From assembly GCF_003019675.1 (NCBI RefSeq), contig NZ_CP028105.1, forward strand, positions 2,744,282-2,808,281: a DNA stretch of 64,000 bases, written 5' to 3'. Position 1 is the first letter of the stretch, and each line of letters opens with the position of its first letter. The translations under genes were made by a program, and so were the position numbers. The notes under the pieces are model-generated. The model was not told where the DNA came from. It did not search any database and saw only the letters and a program-made list of their open reading frames with translations. This DNA comes from Fusobacterium ulcerans (GTDB taxonomy: Bacteria; Fusobacteriota; Fusobacteriia; Fusobacteriales; Fusobacteriaceae). Shown here piece by piece: positions 17,464-28,200 of the stretch.

Positions 17464-17515
17464 CTCCTTTGATATAATTAATTAGGTTTGCCGGCCGATT
17501 AACTAATCAAAGGAG
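17464..17515 (+). promoter_or_regulatory. hairpin that hides the tnpA ribosome binding site
   Basis: CTCCTTTGAT (17464-17473) pairs perfectly with ATCAAAGGAG (17506-17515), which contains the Shine-Dalgarno sequence of tnpA. An inner stem adds about eight more pairs. IS200 is known to limit transposase translation with such a 5' structure. Confidence 0.7.
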
Positions 17516-17523
17516 GTCATAAA

Positions 17524-17985
17524 ATGTATGACAATAATAGTCTATCACATACAACATGGAATTGTAAATATCATATCATATTCGCACCAAAATATAGAAG
17601 GCAGGTAATATATGGAAAAATCAAAGGAGATATAGGGCAGATATTAAGAAAACTCTGCGAATTTAAAGGAGTAGAAATAATAGAGGCTAATGCCTGTAAA
17701 GACCATATACATATGTTGGTAAGTATACCTCCGAAAATAAGCATATCAAGTTTTATGGGATATTTGAAAGGGAAAAGTTCATTGATGATATTTGATAAAC
17801 ATGCAAATTTAAAATATAAATATGGGAATAGACATTTTTGGTGTAGAGGATATTATGTTGATACAGTAGGAAGAAATAAAGAAAGGATCGCAAAATATAT
17901 AAGAGAACAGTTGCAAGAAGATATAGCGAATGATCAATTGACATTGAAAGAGTATATAGATCCTTTCGGAGAAAAAACAAACTAA
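17524..17985 (+). CDS. tnpA: IS200-family Y1 transposase TnpA
   Basis: This 153-residue transposase is full length for the family. The HUH motif is DHIHM with His 61 and His 63, and the likely catalytic tyrosine is Tyr 125 in RIAKYIREQ. HFWCRGYYVDTVG near 104-116 is the usual conserved block before it. The enzyme cuts and joins single-stranded DNA at hairpin ends. All catalytic residues are present and the frame is intact, so the element may be active. Confidence 0.92.
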   Translation: MYDNNSLSHTTWNCKYHIIFAPKYRRQVIYGKIKGDIGQILRKLCEFKGVEIIEANACKDHIHMLVSIPPKISISSFMGYLKGKSSLMIFDKHANLKYKYGNRHFWCRGYYVDTVGRNKERIAKYIREQLQEDIANDQLTLKEYIDPFGEKTN

Positions 17986-17992
17986 AGCACAC

Positions 17993-18113
17993 CAGCTACT
18001 TAAGTAGCTGAATGAAGAATTACGCGGTTGGCAAACCATTCAGTAAGGCTTAAGCCTAAGCTAGTACCATACCCTTATAGGGTGGAGCAAACCACCACTT
18101 GAAGTGGTGGTTT
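17993..18113 (+). other. structured right end of the IS200 element
   Basis: Downstream of tnpA is an 18-bp perfect palindrome CAGCTACTTAAGTAGCTG (17993-18010). A second one, AGGCTTAAGCCT, follows, then CCC/GGG pairing near 18072-18082, and finally the 12-bp right-end hairpin. This is dense structure for a transposon tail and could be transcribed. Confidence 0.5.
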
Positions 18114-18116
18114 GTG

Positions 18117-18425
18117 ATTAAAAATTTTTTAATAAATTAATATTAAATAAAGAGCCATAAAAAATAAGAGGGAATAGATAACAAGAAAGAGGATAAAGTT
18201 TATATAAAATTTCATTGAGATAGAAGTTGTATTTGTAAAAAAAGATATTATTTTGAGAAAAAAATACTTAATACTTTTTTTTATGAAATATAAAAAAATA
18301 TTAAAATTCAAAAAGTTATTAGATATCTTTAATTATAAAAAAATGTTTTATTGTAAAATGAAATATACATTTAATATTCTTTTATTTGTGTGCCAATTAA
18401 TAATGTTTATATACTTATTTTTTAA
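18117..18425. other. AT-rich region before cassette 1
   Basis: I see no credible gene. From about 18310 the sequence becomes similar to the DNA upstream of cassettes 2 and 3 (TTAGATATCTTTAATTATAA). The stretch between the IS200 end and that point has no counterpart there, so the insertion may have replaced part of the ancestral upstream region. Confidence 0.5.
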
Positions 18426-18454
18426 TTGTGTGCAAAAAATAAATGTGCTATAAT
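18384..18454 (+). promoter_or_regulatory. promoter and direct repeat of adhesin cassette 1
   Basis: TTGTGT (18426-18431) and TATAAT (18449-18454) are 17 bases apart. A repeat related to AATTGTRTGYA occurs at 18384-18394 and again at 18424-18434, where it overlaps the -35 box. The same promoter with identical spacing precedes cassettes 2 and 3. Confidence 0.75.
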
Positions 18455-18508
18455 CATGTTAAATAACATATAATGATAACTTTTTTATTTTATAAAAATT
18501 ATATTATT

Positions 18509-18553
18509 GTATTTTAAAAAACGTAATTTTAAAATACTTGTTTGTCGTTTTTT
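18509..18553 (+). ncRNA. conserved leader hairpin of cassette 1
   Basis: GTATTTTAAAA and TTTTAAAATAC form an 11-bp stem with a 7-base loop, followed by TTGTTTGTCGTTTTTT. It lies in the leader about 50 bases after the predicted transcript start and 80 before the first gene. The stem sequence differs from copies 2 and 3 while pairing and the 3' motif are kept. An SD-like AAAAGGAGGG follows without an obvious long reading frame. Confidence 0.6.
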
Positions 18554-18633
18554 AGAAAAAGGAGGGATTTTATATTATTTTTTATTAAACTGAAATGTCT
18601 TAAAAGTAATTTATTATCAAGGAGGAAAGAAAC

Positions 18634-19215
18634 ATGAAAAAAATATTGGGGATATTTCTATTATTATCTTGTATGACGACAGCACTCTATTCACAGGAAG
18701 TAAGTGAAAAAGAGGGGAGAAAAGTTCTTGAACAGATAAGGAAGGAAATTCAAGCTGAAGAAAAGGCAAAACTAAAAGCTATTGAAGATGCTGAAAAAGC
18801 AAAAGCTGAAGAGGAAAAAGCCAGAATAGCAGCTGAAAAGGCAGAGGAAAAAAAGGGGAAAAAAATACTTGAGGATATCAGAAGAGATATGAATGAATCT
18901 CTTGAAGAGAAAGTATTCAGAAGCGAGAATAACCCTGAAGCTAGAATAGCAGCAGCTGGAGCAGCTTTTGAAATAGGTAAGGAGAGAATGGCATTCTTAA
19001 AAATGGAGGAAGAAGAAATCATAAAACTTGAAGAAGTCTTGGGAATGGAACCTGATGAGAACAGAGTATTTTTAAGTCAGAAATTTGACGAAGTATATGA
19101 TCAGTTTAATTCAAACAACAATGAAATTGAACTTCTTTTATTAGAAAATGAGAAGCTTAATGAATACTTGAGTAGATTAGATAAGATGGAACAGAAAGTA
19201 AGAGCAGGAAACTAA
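18634..19215 (+). CDS. FadA-like secreted coiled-coil protein, cassette 1
   Basis: The 193-residue protein has a signal peptide (hydrophobic to LYS, cut before QEVSEKEG near residue 21). Residues ~25-85 are an Ala/Glu/Lys-rich continuous helix with EEKARIAAEKAEEKKG. NPEARIAAAGAAFEIGKE follows near 100-117, and residues 125-193 form a second coiled coil. The end, RVFLSQKFDEVYDQF followed by MEQKVRAGN, resembles F. nucleatum FadA, which has RFYKSQYQELASKY and ends LRAGN. FadA forms helical-hairpin filaments on the surface. This version is about 60 residues longer. The giant autotransporter starts 21 bases later, so both are on one transcript. It could be a partner or stabiliser of that protein; this is inference. 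Confidence 0.78.
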   Translation: MKKILGIFLLLSCMTTALYSQEVSEKEGRKVLEQIRKEIQAEEKAKLKAIEDAEKAKAEEEKARIAAEKAEEKKGKKILEDIRRDMNESLEEKVFRSENNPEARIAAAGAAFEIGKERMAFLKMEEEEIIKLEEVLGMEPDENRVFLSQKFDEVYDQFNSNNNEIELLLLENEKLNEYLSRLDKMEQKVRAGN

Positions 19216-19236
19216 ATAGGTGGGAGGAAAGATTTT

Positions 19237-22200
19237 ATGAGAAAGAACGACATCGAAAAATCTCTAAAGAGATTTTTGAAAAGAAAGGTCAGTTATTCTC
19301 TTTCGCTTTTGATAGCCTTCATGATAACAGGAGGAATATCTTTAGGTGCAGGAATAACAGCAGAGGAAATACAGGAAACTAAAAGTGATCTCTTAACTAG
19401 GATTCAAACAGAACGTGAGGAAATAAAAAGGAAAATAGCAGAAAATGAAAGGCTGATAAAAGAATATAATTCAGACTTTGTGGAGCTTGTAAGAAAGGGA
19501 GATTTTTATTCAAAACCTTTATTCAACAGTACACAAATCTTTTTTACTTATCAGTATTTAGATAATGGAAAAATGAAAGACAGAACAGAAAAGGAATTTT
19601 CTGAGACTATTGATGCAATCAACAAGCATTATGGAACAAGAAGTGGAAGAAGTCTGCTTAGATCTTCTGGAAATATAGGAAAAGACAAAATAATGTCTGG
19701 AAATGGAGTAGCTGTTGATAATGAAGTGTTCAGAGAAGAGATAAATCTGGGAGCTAATATAATACCGGTAGAACCAGTTTTGCCAGAAGTTAATCCTGAA
19801 ATTTCAGTAAATATTTCAGAGCCTACTGTTAATTTAGGAGCATTGCCTGGAACTGTAAGCATTTCTCCAATTACAATATCAACAATAACACCTCCAACAG
19901 TAGTGCCTCCATCAGCACCAACAGGAATATCACTAACAGTAACAACACCAGATGCTGTAAATAAAATAGCAGTTTCAACACCAGTGATAGTACCGCCAAC
20001 AACACCAACTGATAAAGAAATAACAGTAACTGCACCAACTGCACCTGGGGGATATGACCCAAGTTATATTTCAGTGCCAGAAGCACCAAGCAGTCCTGTA
20101 ATAAATTTACCTAATATGCCTTCAATAAATTTTGTTTCTATGTCTAATGGTAATGGTGCATATGTAGAAGTAGATGCAGTACCAGGAGGAGCAGGAAGCA
20201 GTGCAAGAATACAGAATGGAATAATTTCAGCAGTGTCTGTAATAGATGGAACTTTTATGGTAAAAAGAGAGATTCTTACTCCTTATGGAATAACAAGTGC
20301 TGGAGGATCATATGGAACAGCTACTACTACAGCTAATAACTCATTTAGATACAGCTATAGTAATTACAAAGCTTATACTTTTGCAGCAGTAACTGGAGGA
20401 GTAGGATCAGGGACAGCTGCTGGAAATATAGTAAATGCTGGAACTATAGCAGATAAATATGCTATTTCTTATGCTAACAATTATGCTGACAGTGCATCAG
20501 TACAGAGAATAGTTGCAGGAGAAGCTCTTACTTTTAATAATGGAAAATTCAGAGTAGCTAGAGAAAGTGATTCAGCTTCTGTATATCTTGGAGAATTTCT
20601 TCATATGGATATACATGGTTCAAAAGCACATGGAACTATAAGAACACATCTAGTTAATACTGTGGCAAAAATAGCATCAGATGGAGCTGGAGCTACAACA
20701 GCTACAGCAGCTGTATTGCCAGCATGGGATGATGTAATAGCAAACTATGCAACAAATACACCAAGGGCAATAGCATGGGTAAACAGTAATGATATAGCTT
20801 TGGAAGGTGGAAATCTAAATCTGACAAATATGTATCACCATACAAGTGCAGTAACAAGTGGAATAGTAATAAATACAGGAAAAATACAAATTAGACCATA
20901 TAAAAGTGGCGGAACAATATATGATGGATATAACTCTGTTTTTGTAGTTTCTTCAGAACAACAGGCTAATAAAGCTCAATATGTTATGTATAATAAGGGA
21001 GAAATAAATACCTCTACACAAAATACAGGAGTATTTACAATCAATAATGGTTGGTATAGAAGAGCTGGAGCAGAAACTTATTGTAATTCTTCAGATAATT
21101 TTGTAGTAAATAAAGGTGTCATTGAAATGACAGGAAAACATTCAATAGGTGTATATGGACAGTTTTTATCATGGAAGGCTACAGCAGCTAACAGAGGTGT
21201 TCTGCAAATGGACTTTATGGATGGAGCAAATAGAAATCCTATACAGCTATATGGTGATGAAAGTATTGGATTGTATGTACTTTCAGAATTTAATTCATCT
21301 AATATTACAGGGAATTTCCATGTAGATATTGGTGGAATAAATACAGGGAACAAAAGTATAAGTGTAGATGGAAATGATACTAATGGTGGAGAATCAATAG
21401 CTGACTACTGGAGTGGAAATACTTCTACAGATACTGTAGATGGAAGTGTAGGAATTTTATCATATAGAGATATAAACCTTACTTCACATGGAATAGTTAT
21501 CCATGATAAAACTACTGGGAATATTGGAGTAGCTCCACAAAAAAAAGCTGCTTATACATGGTCATTTACTGGAGGAGGACAGACAAGCAACTGGGCTATA
21601 ACAGCTGCAAATCCAAACTTGAATCTAGGATCTGGATATATAAAAATAAATGGTGGAAAAGATAACATTGGTATCTTTGCAAGGGAAGGAAATGTTACAA
21701 CAACAGGAAGTGTTGATCTGACTGATGGAACTGGAAACTTAGCCATCTATGCTAAAGATTATACTGCCAGTGTAGGAAAAATTACTACAACAGGAAATGT
21801 AGCAAATACAGTTGTACTTTTTGCTGACAATGGAACTATAAATGTAACTGATAGTGTAAAATTATTAGGATTGAAACTAACAGGAGCAACAACAGGAAAT
21901 CAAAATAATATATTAGCAGCATATGCAACTGCCAGCGGAACAATAAGCATGAATAATTCTGGAACTATTGGAAGTTTAACATCACCTGATATTGAAGTAA
22001 CAGGAATGGAATTGGGAGATGCTTCTGGTCAGTACAGAGGTCTTGCATTAATGGCCAATGGTGGAGTTATCAATGGAAAAAATAATTATATTAAAGTAAT
22101 AAATGGAGCAGCAGGAGTAGCTTCAATAAATTCTGGAAATATAGACATTACAGGATCAACTGTTTATGTAAATAATGGTTATGCAGTATATTCAGATGGG

Positions 22201-25200
22201 ACAGGAACTGTTGATTTATCAAATGGAAAACTTGTATTAGATGGAAATTCTGTTGCTTTTGACTTGGATTTTAGTTTAACAAATCCATTGACATTGACAA
22301 ATGCAGAAATACATGTAGTTTCTAATGATGTTACTGCTGTAAATTTAAAAAATGTATCAACAGCATTATCAGTTAATAGTTTGAAAAGCAGTATAATTTC
22401 TGCTCTAGGTGGAACTATCAACATAACTGATGATGGAATACATGATAAATACAAGATAGCAGCAGTTGATGGTGGAACTTTAAATATTGACACAAATATA
22501 AATAAAGCTGATACTGACCCAGACTCAAAAGGATACTTTTATTATAAAAGATTTTTAGGACAAAGACTTAAATTAAATGTAACTGGAGGAGTAGAAGTAA
22601 ATGCAGCAATTAACAGTGCTGATGCAACTGCATATTTCAAAGGGCAGGTAGTAGGACTTGAGATGAATTCCAGCTCATCAGCTTCTGGTGTCAGCGACAC
22701 ACAGATTAATTTAGCATCTAATTCTAAAGTGATAGCAGACAGAACGGATAGCGGTGCTGGAGCTATTGGACTGTACATGAACTTTGGAGAAATAAAACTT
22801 GCTTCAAATTCTAAAGTAGAAGTAGAAAAAGGAAGTAATGTTGTAAATAATGAGGCAGTAGGAGTATATGCTGTTAATGGAAGTAAAGTTGATAATGCTG
22901 GAACTATTGAAGTAGGAGGAAATAAATCTATTGGTATTTTAGGAATGGCATATAGAGAAGCTCCAATAGGAACTGTAATAGTAAATGAATTTGGAGCCGG
23001 CCTTACTGATCAGGGAAAAGTTAATATTATAAATGATAAAAATATAACACTTGATGGAGTAGGAACAATAGGTATCTATGCTCATAATAATAATTCTTCT
23101 GGAACAAAAGCTGGTGCTGTTGTAACAAATACAATTAATGGAGTAATAACAGTTGGATCTTCAGACACTTCTAATGCCGCAGTAGGTATTTATGGAAAAA
23201 AAGCTACAATTTCTAATCTTGGAAAAGTATCAGTAGGAGATGGAGGAGTAGCTATATATGCAACTGAAGGAAGTGAGATAACAAATCTTGGAACATTAGA
23301 TCTTGGAGCTGATGGAGTAGGAGTTATGGTTGATGGTACTTCAGATATAAGTGCAGCATCTGTTACTCTTACATCAAATAATACTGGAACTCTTGGAAAA
23401 ACTGGTATTTTCTATAAGGGAAGTCTGGGAACAGAAAGCAAAACTATAGGGGTAGCTGTAAATGCTTCAGCTCTTGATAAGGGAACGGCTATATATGTTG
23501 AAAATATGAATGCAACTTCTTCTGGAACTTTAAATGTAGGTAAAGAAGGAGTGGGTATTTTTGTAAAAGGAAATTTAACTCAGACAGGTACAAATACTGG
23601 AACTATAGATCTTACAGCTGGGAAAAATGATGCAGTAGGTATGTATACAACAACTGCAAATATTCTTAATAATACAGGGGGAAGTATAAATGTAAATGAT
23701 ACTTCTCAAATAGGAATGTATGCAGAAGGGGCAAATCGTAAAGCAACAAACAAAGGAACGATTAATCTGAATGTAGATAGTTCTACTGGTATATATGTAA
23801 AATCAGGTGCTGTTACAGACCTTGATGCAGGAAATACTATAGTATTTAATGGAAAATCAAGTGTAGGAGTTTTTGCTGAGAATGCAGCAGTAAATTTTAA
23901 AGATAATTTGACTTTTCTAAATAGTAATGAAAATAAAAATATCTATGTTTATGGGAAAGGGACTACTGTTGGAATAGATCCTGGAAAAATAGTAACTGTA
24001 AATGGAGTAGGAACTCCAACAACAGCAGGAAATAAAACTGTAGGAATCTATCTTGAAAATGCTGGTACTGGAAGTACATTTACAAGTAATACAACAGGGC
24101 AGCTTGTTGTTCAAGGTGAAGCAGTAGGTATCTATTCAAAAGGAAATAATACTTTAAATGTAAATGTGACAGCTGTAGGAGAGAAAACTACAGGAGTATA
24201 TATAGAGGGAGCTTCAACCATAACAGGAACTGTAACTGCCAGAGGAGCATCAGGAGTAGGTGCAGTAGGAGTATATGGAAGTGGTGGAGCTGTGACAATA
24301 GGCGCAGGAGGACTAACTCTTAATACAGATACAGATAAAGGAACAGGAATGTATCTTGCTGATGGGGCTTATGCATCTGGAGGAAAAATCACTGTAAATA
24401 ATACAGCTACAGTTGATAACATAGGAGTATACTACAGCAAGGGAACAGCTTCAGGAACTGTGGCAAATGGAGCTGAAGTTGAACTTACAGGAAATAAAAG
24501 TATAGGAATATATGCAGCAGATGGAATAAATCTTGTTAATAGTAAAAATATAACATCAACAGGAGGAAGTAATAATATAGCTTCGTATGTAGGAGGAAAC
24601 TCAACACTGACTTCAAATGGAAATATAATTATGACAGGAATGGACAACATAGGTATATATACAGGAAAGGGAAGTGGAATAAATAATGGAGCTATTGATT
24701 TAACAGGAGCTACAGGAACATCATCAGCAGGGATGGTGGCTAAAACTGATGCATCATCAGATACAGCTTCTGTAGAAAACAAAAATACAATTACAGTAGG
24801 AAGCAATCTTGGAATGTATGTAGCAGGAAATGGAACGAGTTCAGGAAAAAATACAGGAACAATAACTGCAACAACAGGAACAGGAGTATATGTAGATGGA
24901 GCAGCTCACAGCTTTAACGGAACTGGAGGAACTATTGCATCGAATGCAGTAGGAATCTATCTGAAAAATACAGGGGCAAATAAAATCACTGCTGGAACTT
25001 TAAATATAGGTTCAGGAGGAGTAGGAGTATTTGGAGAAAATGCTAAGATAGACTTTGCAGTAAATGTAACAGGCGCTGGAGCAGTAGGAGTTGCAGCTGA
25101 AAATAATTCAGTAATATCGGGAAATATAACAACAGGACAGGGTTCGGTTGGAGCATATCTTCTTGATGATACAGTAACATTTAATGGAGCCAATATAACA

Positions 25201-28200
25201 ACAGGAACAAATAATTCAGGAACATCAGTAGGAGTACTATTTGACAGTGCAATAACAGGTACATACACTATGAATAATGTAAGTGTAAATGCCAAAAATG
25301 GAGTAGGAATATATTTAGGTGGAACTGGAATGACTCTTAACCATAACGGAACTGTAACTACTGAAGGTGGAATTGGAATATATGTAAAAAATGGAACTAC
25401 ATTGACAACAGGAACATCAATATTAAATATAAGCAATGGTGGAACTGGAATATATGTAGAGCAGGGAACAGCAAACTTAGGTTTAAGTGGAAACTTAACA
25501 TTTAATTTTGGAACTGGTGGCGGAATAGGAATATTTAATAATGGTGGAACTTTAAATATTGGAAGTAATATTACACTTAATGGATCTGGATCACTTGCAG
25601 CAACAACTGATGGAAGCTTTGTTTCATCAGGAAATATCACAGTAGGTGAAGGTGGAACTGGTCTTCTTGGACAATACAGCAGTTCTTCTATAACAGCACA
25701 GAGTATAACAAATAGTGGAATAATTACAGCAAGCAGCGGTGGAATAGGTTTAGCAGCAGTTAAAACAGGAGCTGGAGTGCCACTAGCTCCTATAACAGTA
25801 AATAACTTGAACACTATTAATATTTCTGGAAAATCATCTGGAACATCAGAACCATCAATAGGAATATATACAGATGTAGCCAATGTAGAAAATACAGGAA
25901 ACATCAATGTAGGAACAGATGGAATAGGGATATATTCTATTCATAATGGAGTTCTTACATCAGTAAAGAATGATAATATGAAAATGACAGGTACAGATGG
26001 AATAGGAGTATACCTTAAAGGTGCAACAACTGGACTTCTGTCAAACAATATAACTTCTACTGGGGGAGCAGGAAATACAGGAGTAATTCTTGAAGATATA
26101 GGAACTATTGCAATCAATGCAGGAACAATCACACTTGGTGAAGCAGGTGTAGGAATAGTTGCAACAGGAACAACAACTTCAACTATTACAGGATCAATTT
26201 CAGTAGGAGATTCAAATTCTATTAAAAGTGCTATAGGTATAGTAGCTGATAATGGAGCAAATATAACTCTTGCTGGAACAACAACAATAACAGCAGGAAA
26301 AAATGGAATAGGAGTATATGCTGAAGGAGCTGGAACAATAATAACAGTTCCTAATGCAGCAAATATAACTGTTGGAGCTAATGGAGTATATATGTATTCC
26401 AATGGTGCTAATTTAAATTTTGCAGGAAATATCACAGCAAATAATCAAATAGGATTAGTGGCTGATGGTGGGACAGTAACTAGTACTGGAGCAACAATAA
26501 ATGTTCAGAATGGCGGATTAGGAGTATTTGTTAAAAATGCAGCTCCTGTATTTACAGGAACAACAATAAATGTTCAGGCAGGAAATTCATCTCAATACTC
26601 AATAGGAGCTTATTATGATGGAGTATCTTCTATCGGAACTGCCCCAGTGATTACACAAACAGGAAGCTATACAATAGGAATGGTACTGAATAATTCAACA
26701 GGAACAACAGCTGGAGGAATTTCTATTGGTGGAGCAGGTTCAACTAATCAAATAGGAGCAATGGCAAAAGAAAACTCTAGTCTGACAATAGCTGGAAATG
26801 TTTTAGTCTCTGGAGATGAAAATATTGGTGTATATGGAGAAGACAGTCTGATTAGAACAACTGGAAATATAACTGTGCTTGATTCTTCAATATGTGTAAA
26901 TAAATCAACATCATCAATAGGGGTTTCAATAAATGGAGGATCATACATAGGAGCTGGAAATCTTTCAGTAGGAAACTATAGTATAGGAGTCTTTGGAAAA
27001 GATATGACAGCTGGAAGTGTAATTACTCAGGGAACTGGAACAGAGACAATGGCTGTTGGAAATAATGGGCTTGGAATCTATGGAGAAGGAACTGGTGGAA
27101 CGATAACTGCTGATATGTCAAACATTACAGTAGGAACTGACAATGCAATAGGAGTATATGCAAAGGGAATGAACTCAATAGTAACAGGAAATATGGGTAT
27201 TGGTGCAAATACAAGTATAGGTATTGCAAGTGAAGGTAATGGAGATGTGACATATACAGGAGCTATGACAATAGCGAATAAAGCTGCTACAGCATCAGTA
27301 GGAATTTATAAAACAGATGGAGCAGGAACGATTTCAATATCAGCAGGAAGCTGGTCTATAGGAGAAAATGGATATGGAATCTATTTGAAGCAAACAACAG
27401 GACAATCAGCAACAGTTAATAATAATGCTGATATGAATTTACATATGGCAGCAGTAGGTATATTTTCATCTGGAGCAAATATAGTAAATAATTCTGGAAA
27501 TATAACAGTTGGAGCTACAAATGTAAATGGAGATCATGCTAATTTGGAAAAACATGAAAACTCTATAGGAATATATCTGACTGGTGGAAGTATAGGAAAA
27601 AATACTTCATCAGGAGTTATAACTATAAATCATGATCATTCTGTTGGAGTATATGTTGCAGGTTCAACAACATCATTTACAAATGAAGGAATTATCAATG
27701 TAGATAATGGTGGAATAGGAATACTTGTTCAAGATAAAGGAACTGCTGAAAATAAAGGAACTATTAATTTAGGAGGCACTTTAGCAGGATGTGGAAGCCC
27801 AACTGTAGGAATGGCAGCATATGGTGGTGCAAAAATAATCAACTCTCTTACTGGAGTAATAAATGTAAATGAAGGAACAGGGATGTATGTAAATACAGGA
27901 GCTGAACTTGTAAACAGAGGAACAATCAATGTACTCAATGGTATAGGAATAGAGGGAAATGGAAAAGTTACAAACAGTGGACTTATAACAGTTACTGGAA
28001 CTGGAACAGATAGAAGTACTTCTGGAGTAGGAGCAGCAAATGTTGGAGCAATAGAAATAGATTCAGCAGGAAATATAAAGATAAATGATAAATATGTATC
28101 TGTTGGAGGTACTTTAAGTACTGATGGAATTCTGATAATAGATGGTGCTTATGTAGATGTTACAACTGGAATACCATTATTCAGTGCTTCAAGTGTAAGT

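Larger units (their letters stand above)
17400..18116 (+). mobile_element. IS200-type insertion sequence (IS200/IS605 family, tnpA only)
   Basis: The element of about 0.72 kb has subterminal hairpins rather than inverted terminal repeats. The left hairpin is ACCACTTGC/GCGAGTGGT (17406-17426). The right hairpin is a 12-bp stem around a single base (18089-18113). Between them is one Y1 transposase gene and no tnpB, and the length fits the IS200 group. Exact ends are estimated from the hairpins. It sits at the junction between the autotransporter/HU block and the first giant adhesin cassette. Confidence 0.8.

Noticed and set aside
17993-18113. TnpB guide (omega) RNA in the IS tail
   Set aside because: No tnpB gene or remnant is present, and a hairpin-rich right end is normal for tnpA-only IS200 elements; only the structure is recorded.
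18253-18453. 66-codon frame upstream of cassette 1
   Set aside because: It is a run of Lys, Phe, Ile and Leu codons from AT-rich DNA, has no ribosome binding site, and overlaps the conserved promoter.
24957-25907. Long open frame of 316 codons on the minus strand inside the first giant autotransporter
   Set aside because: It is the complement of the Gly/Thr/Asn repeat codons, is made of low-complexity Pro, Ile and Val runs, and lacks a ribosome binding site. Similar shadows occur throughout all three giants.
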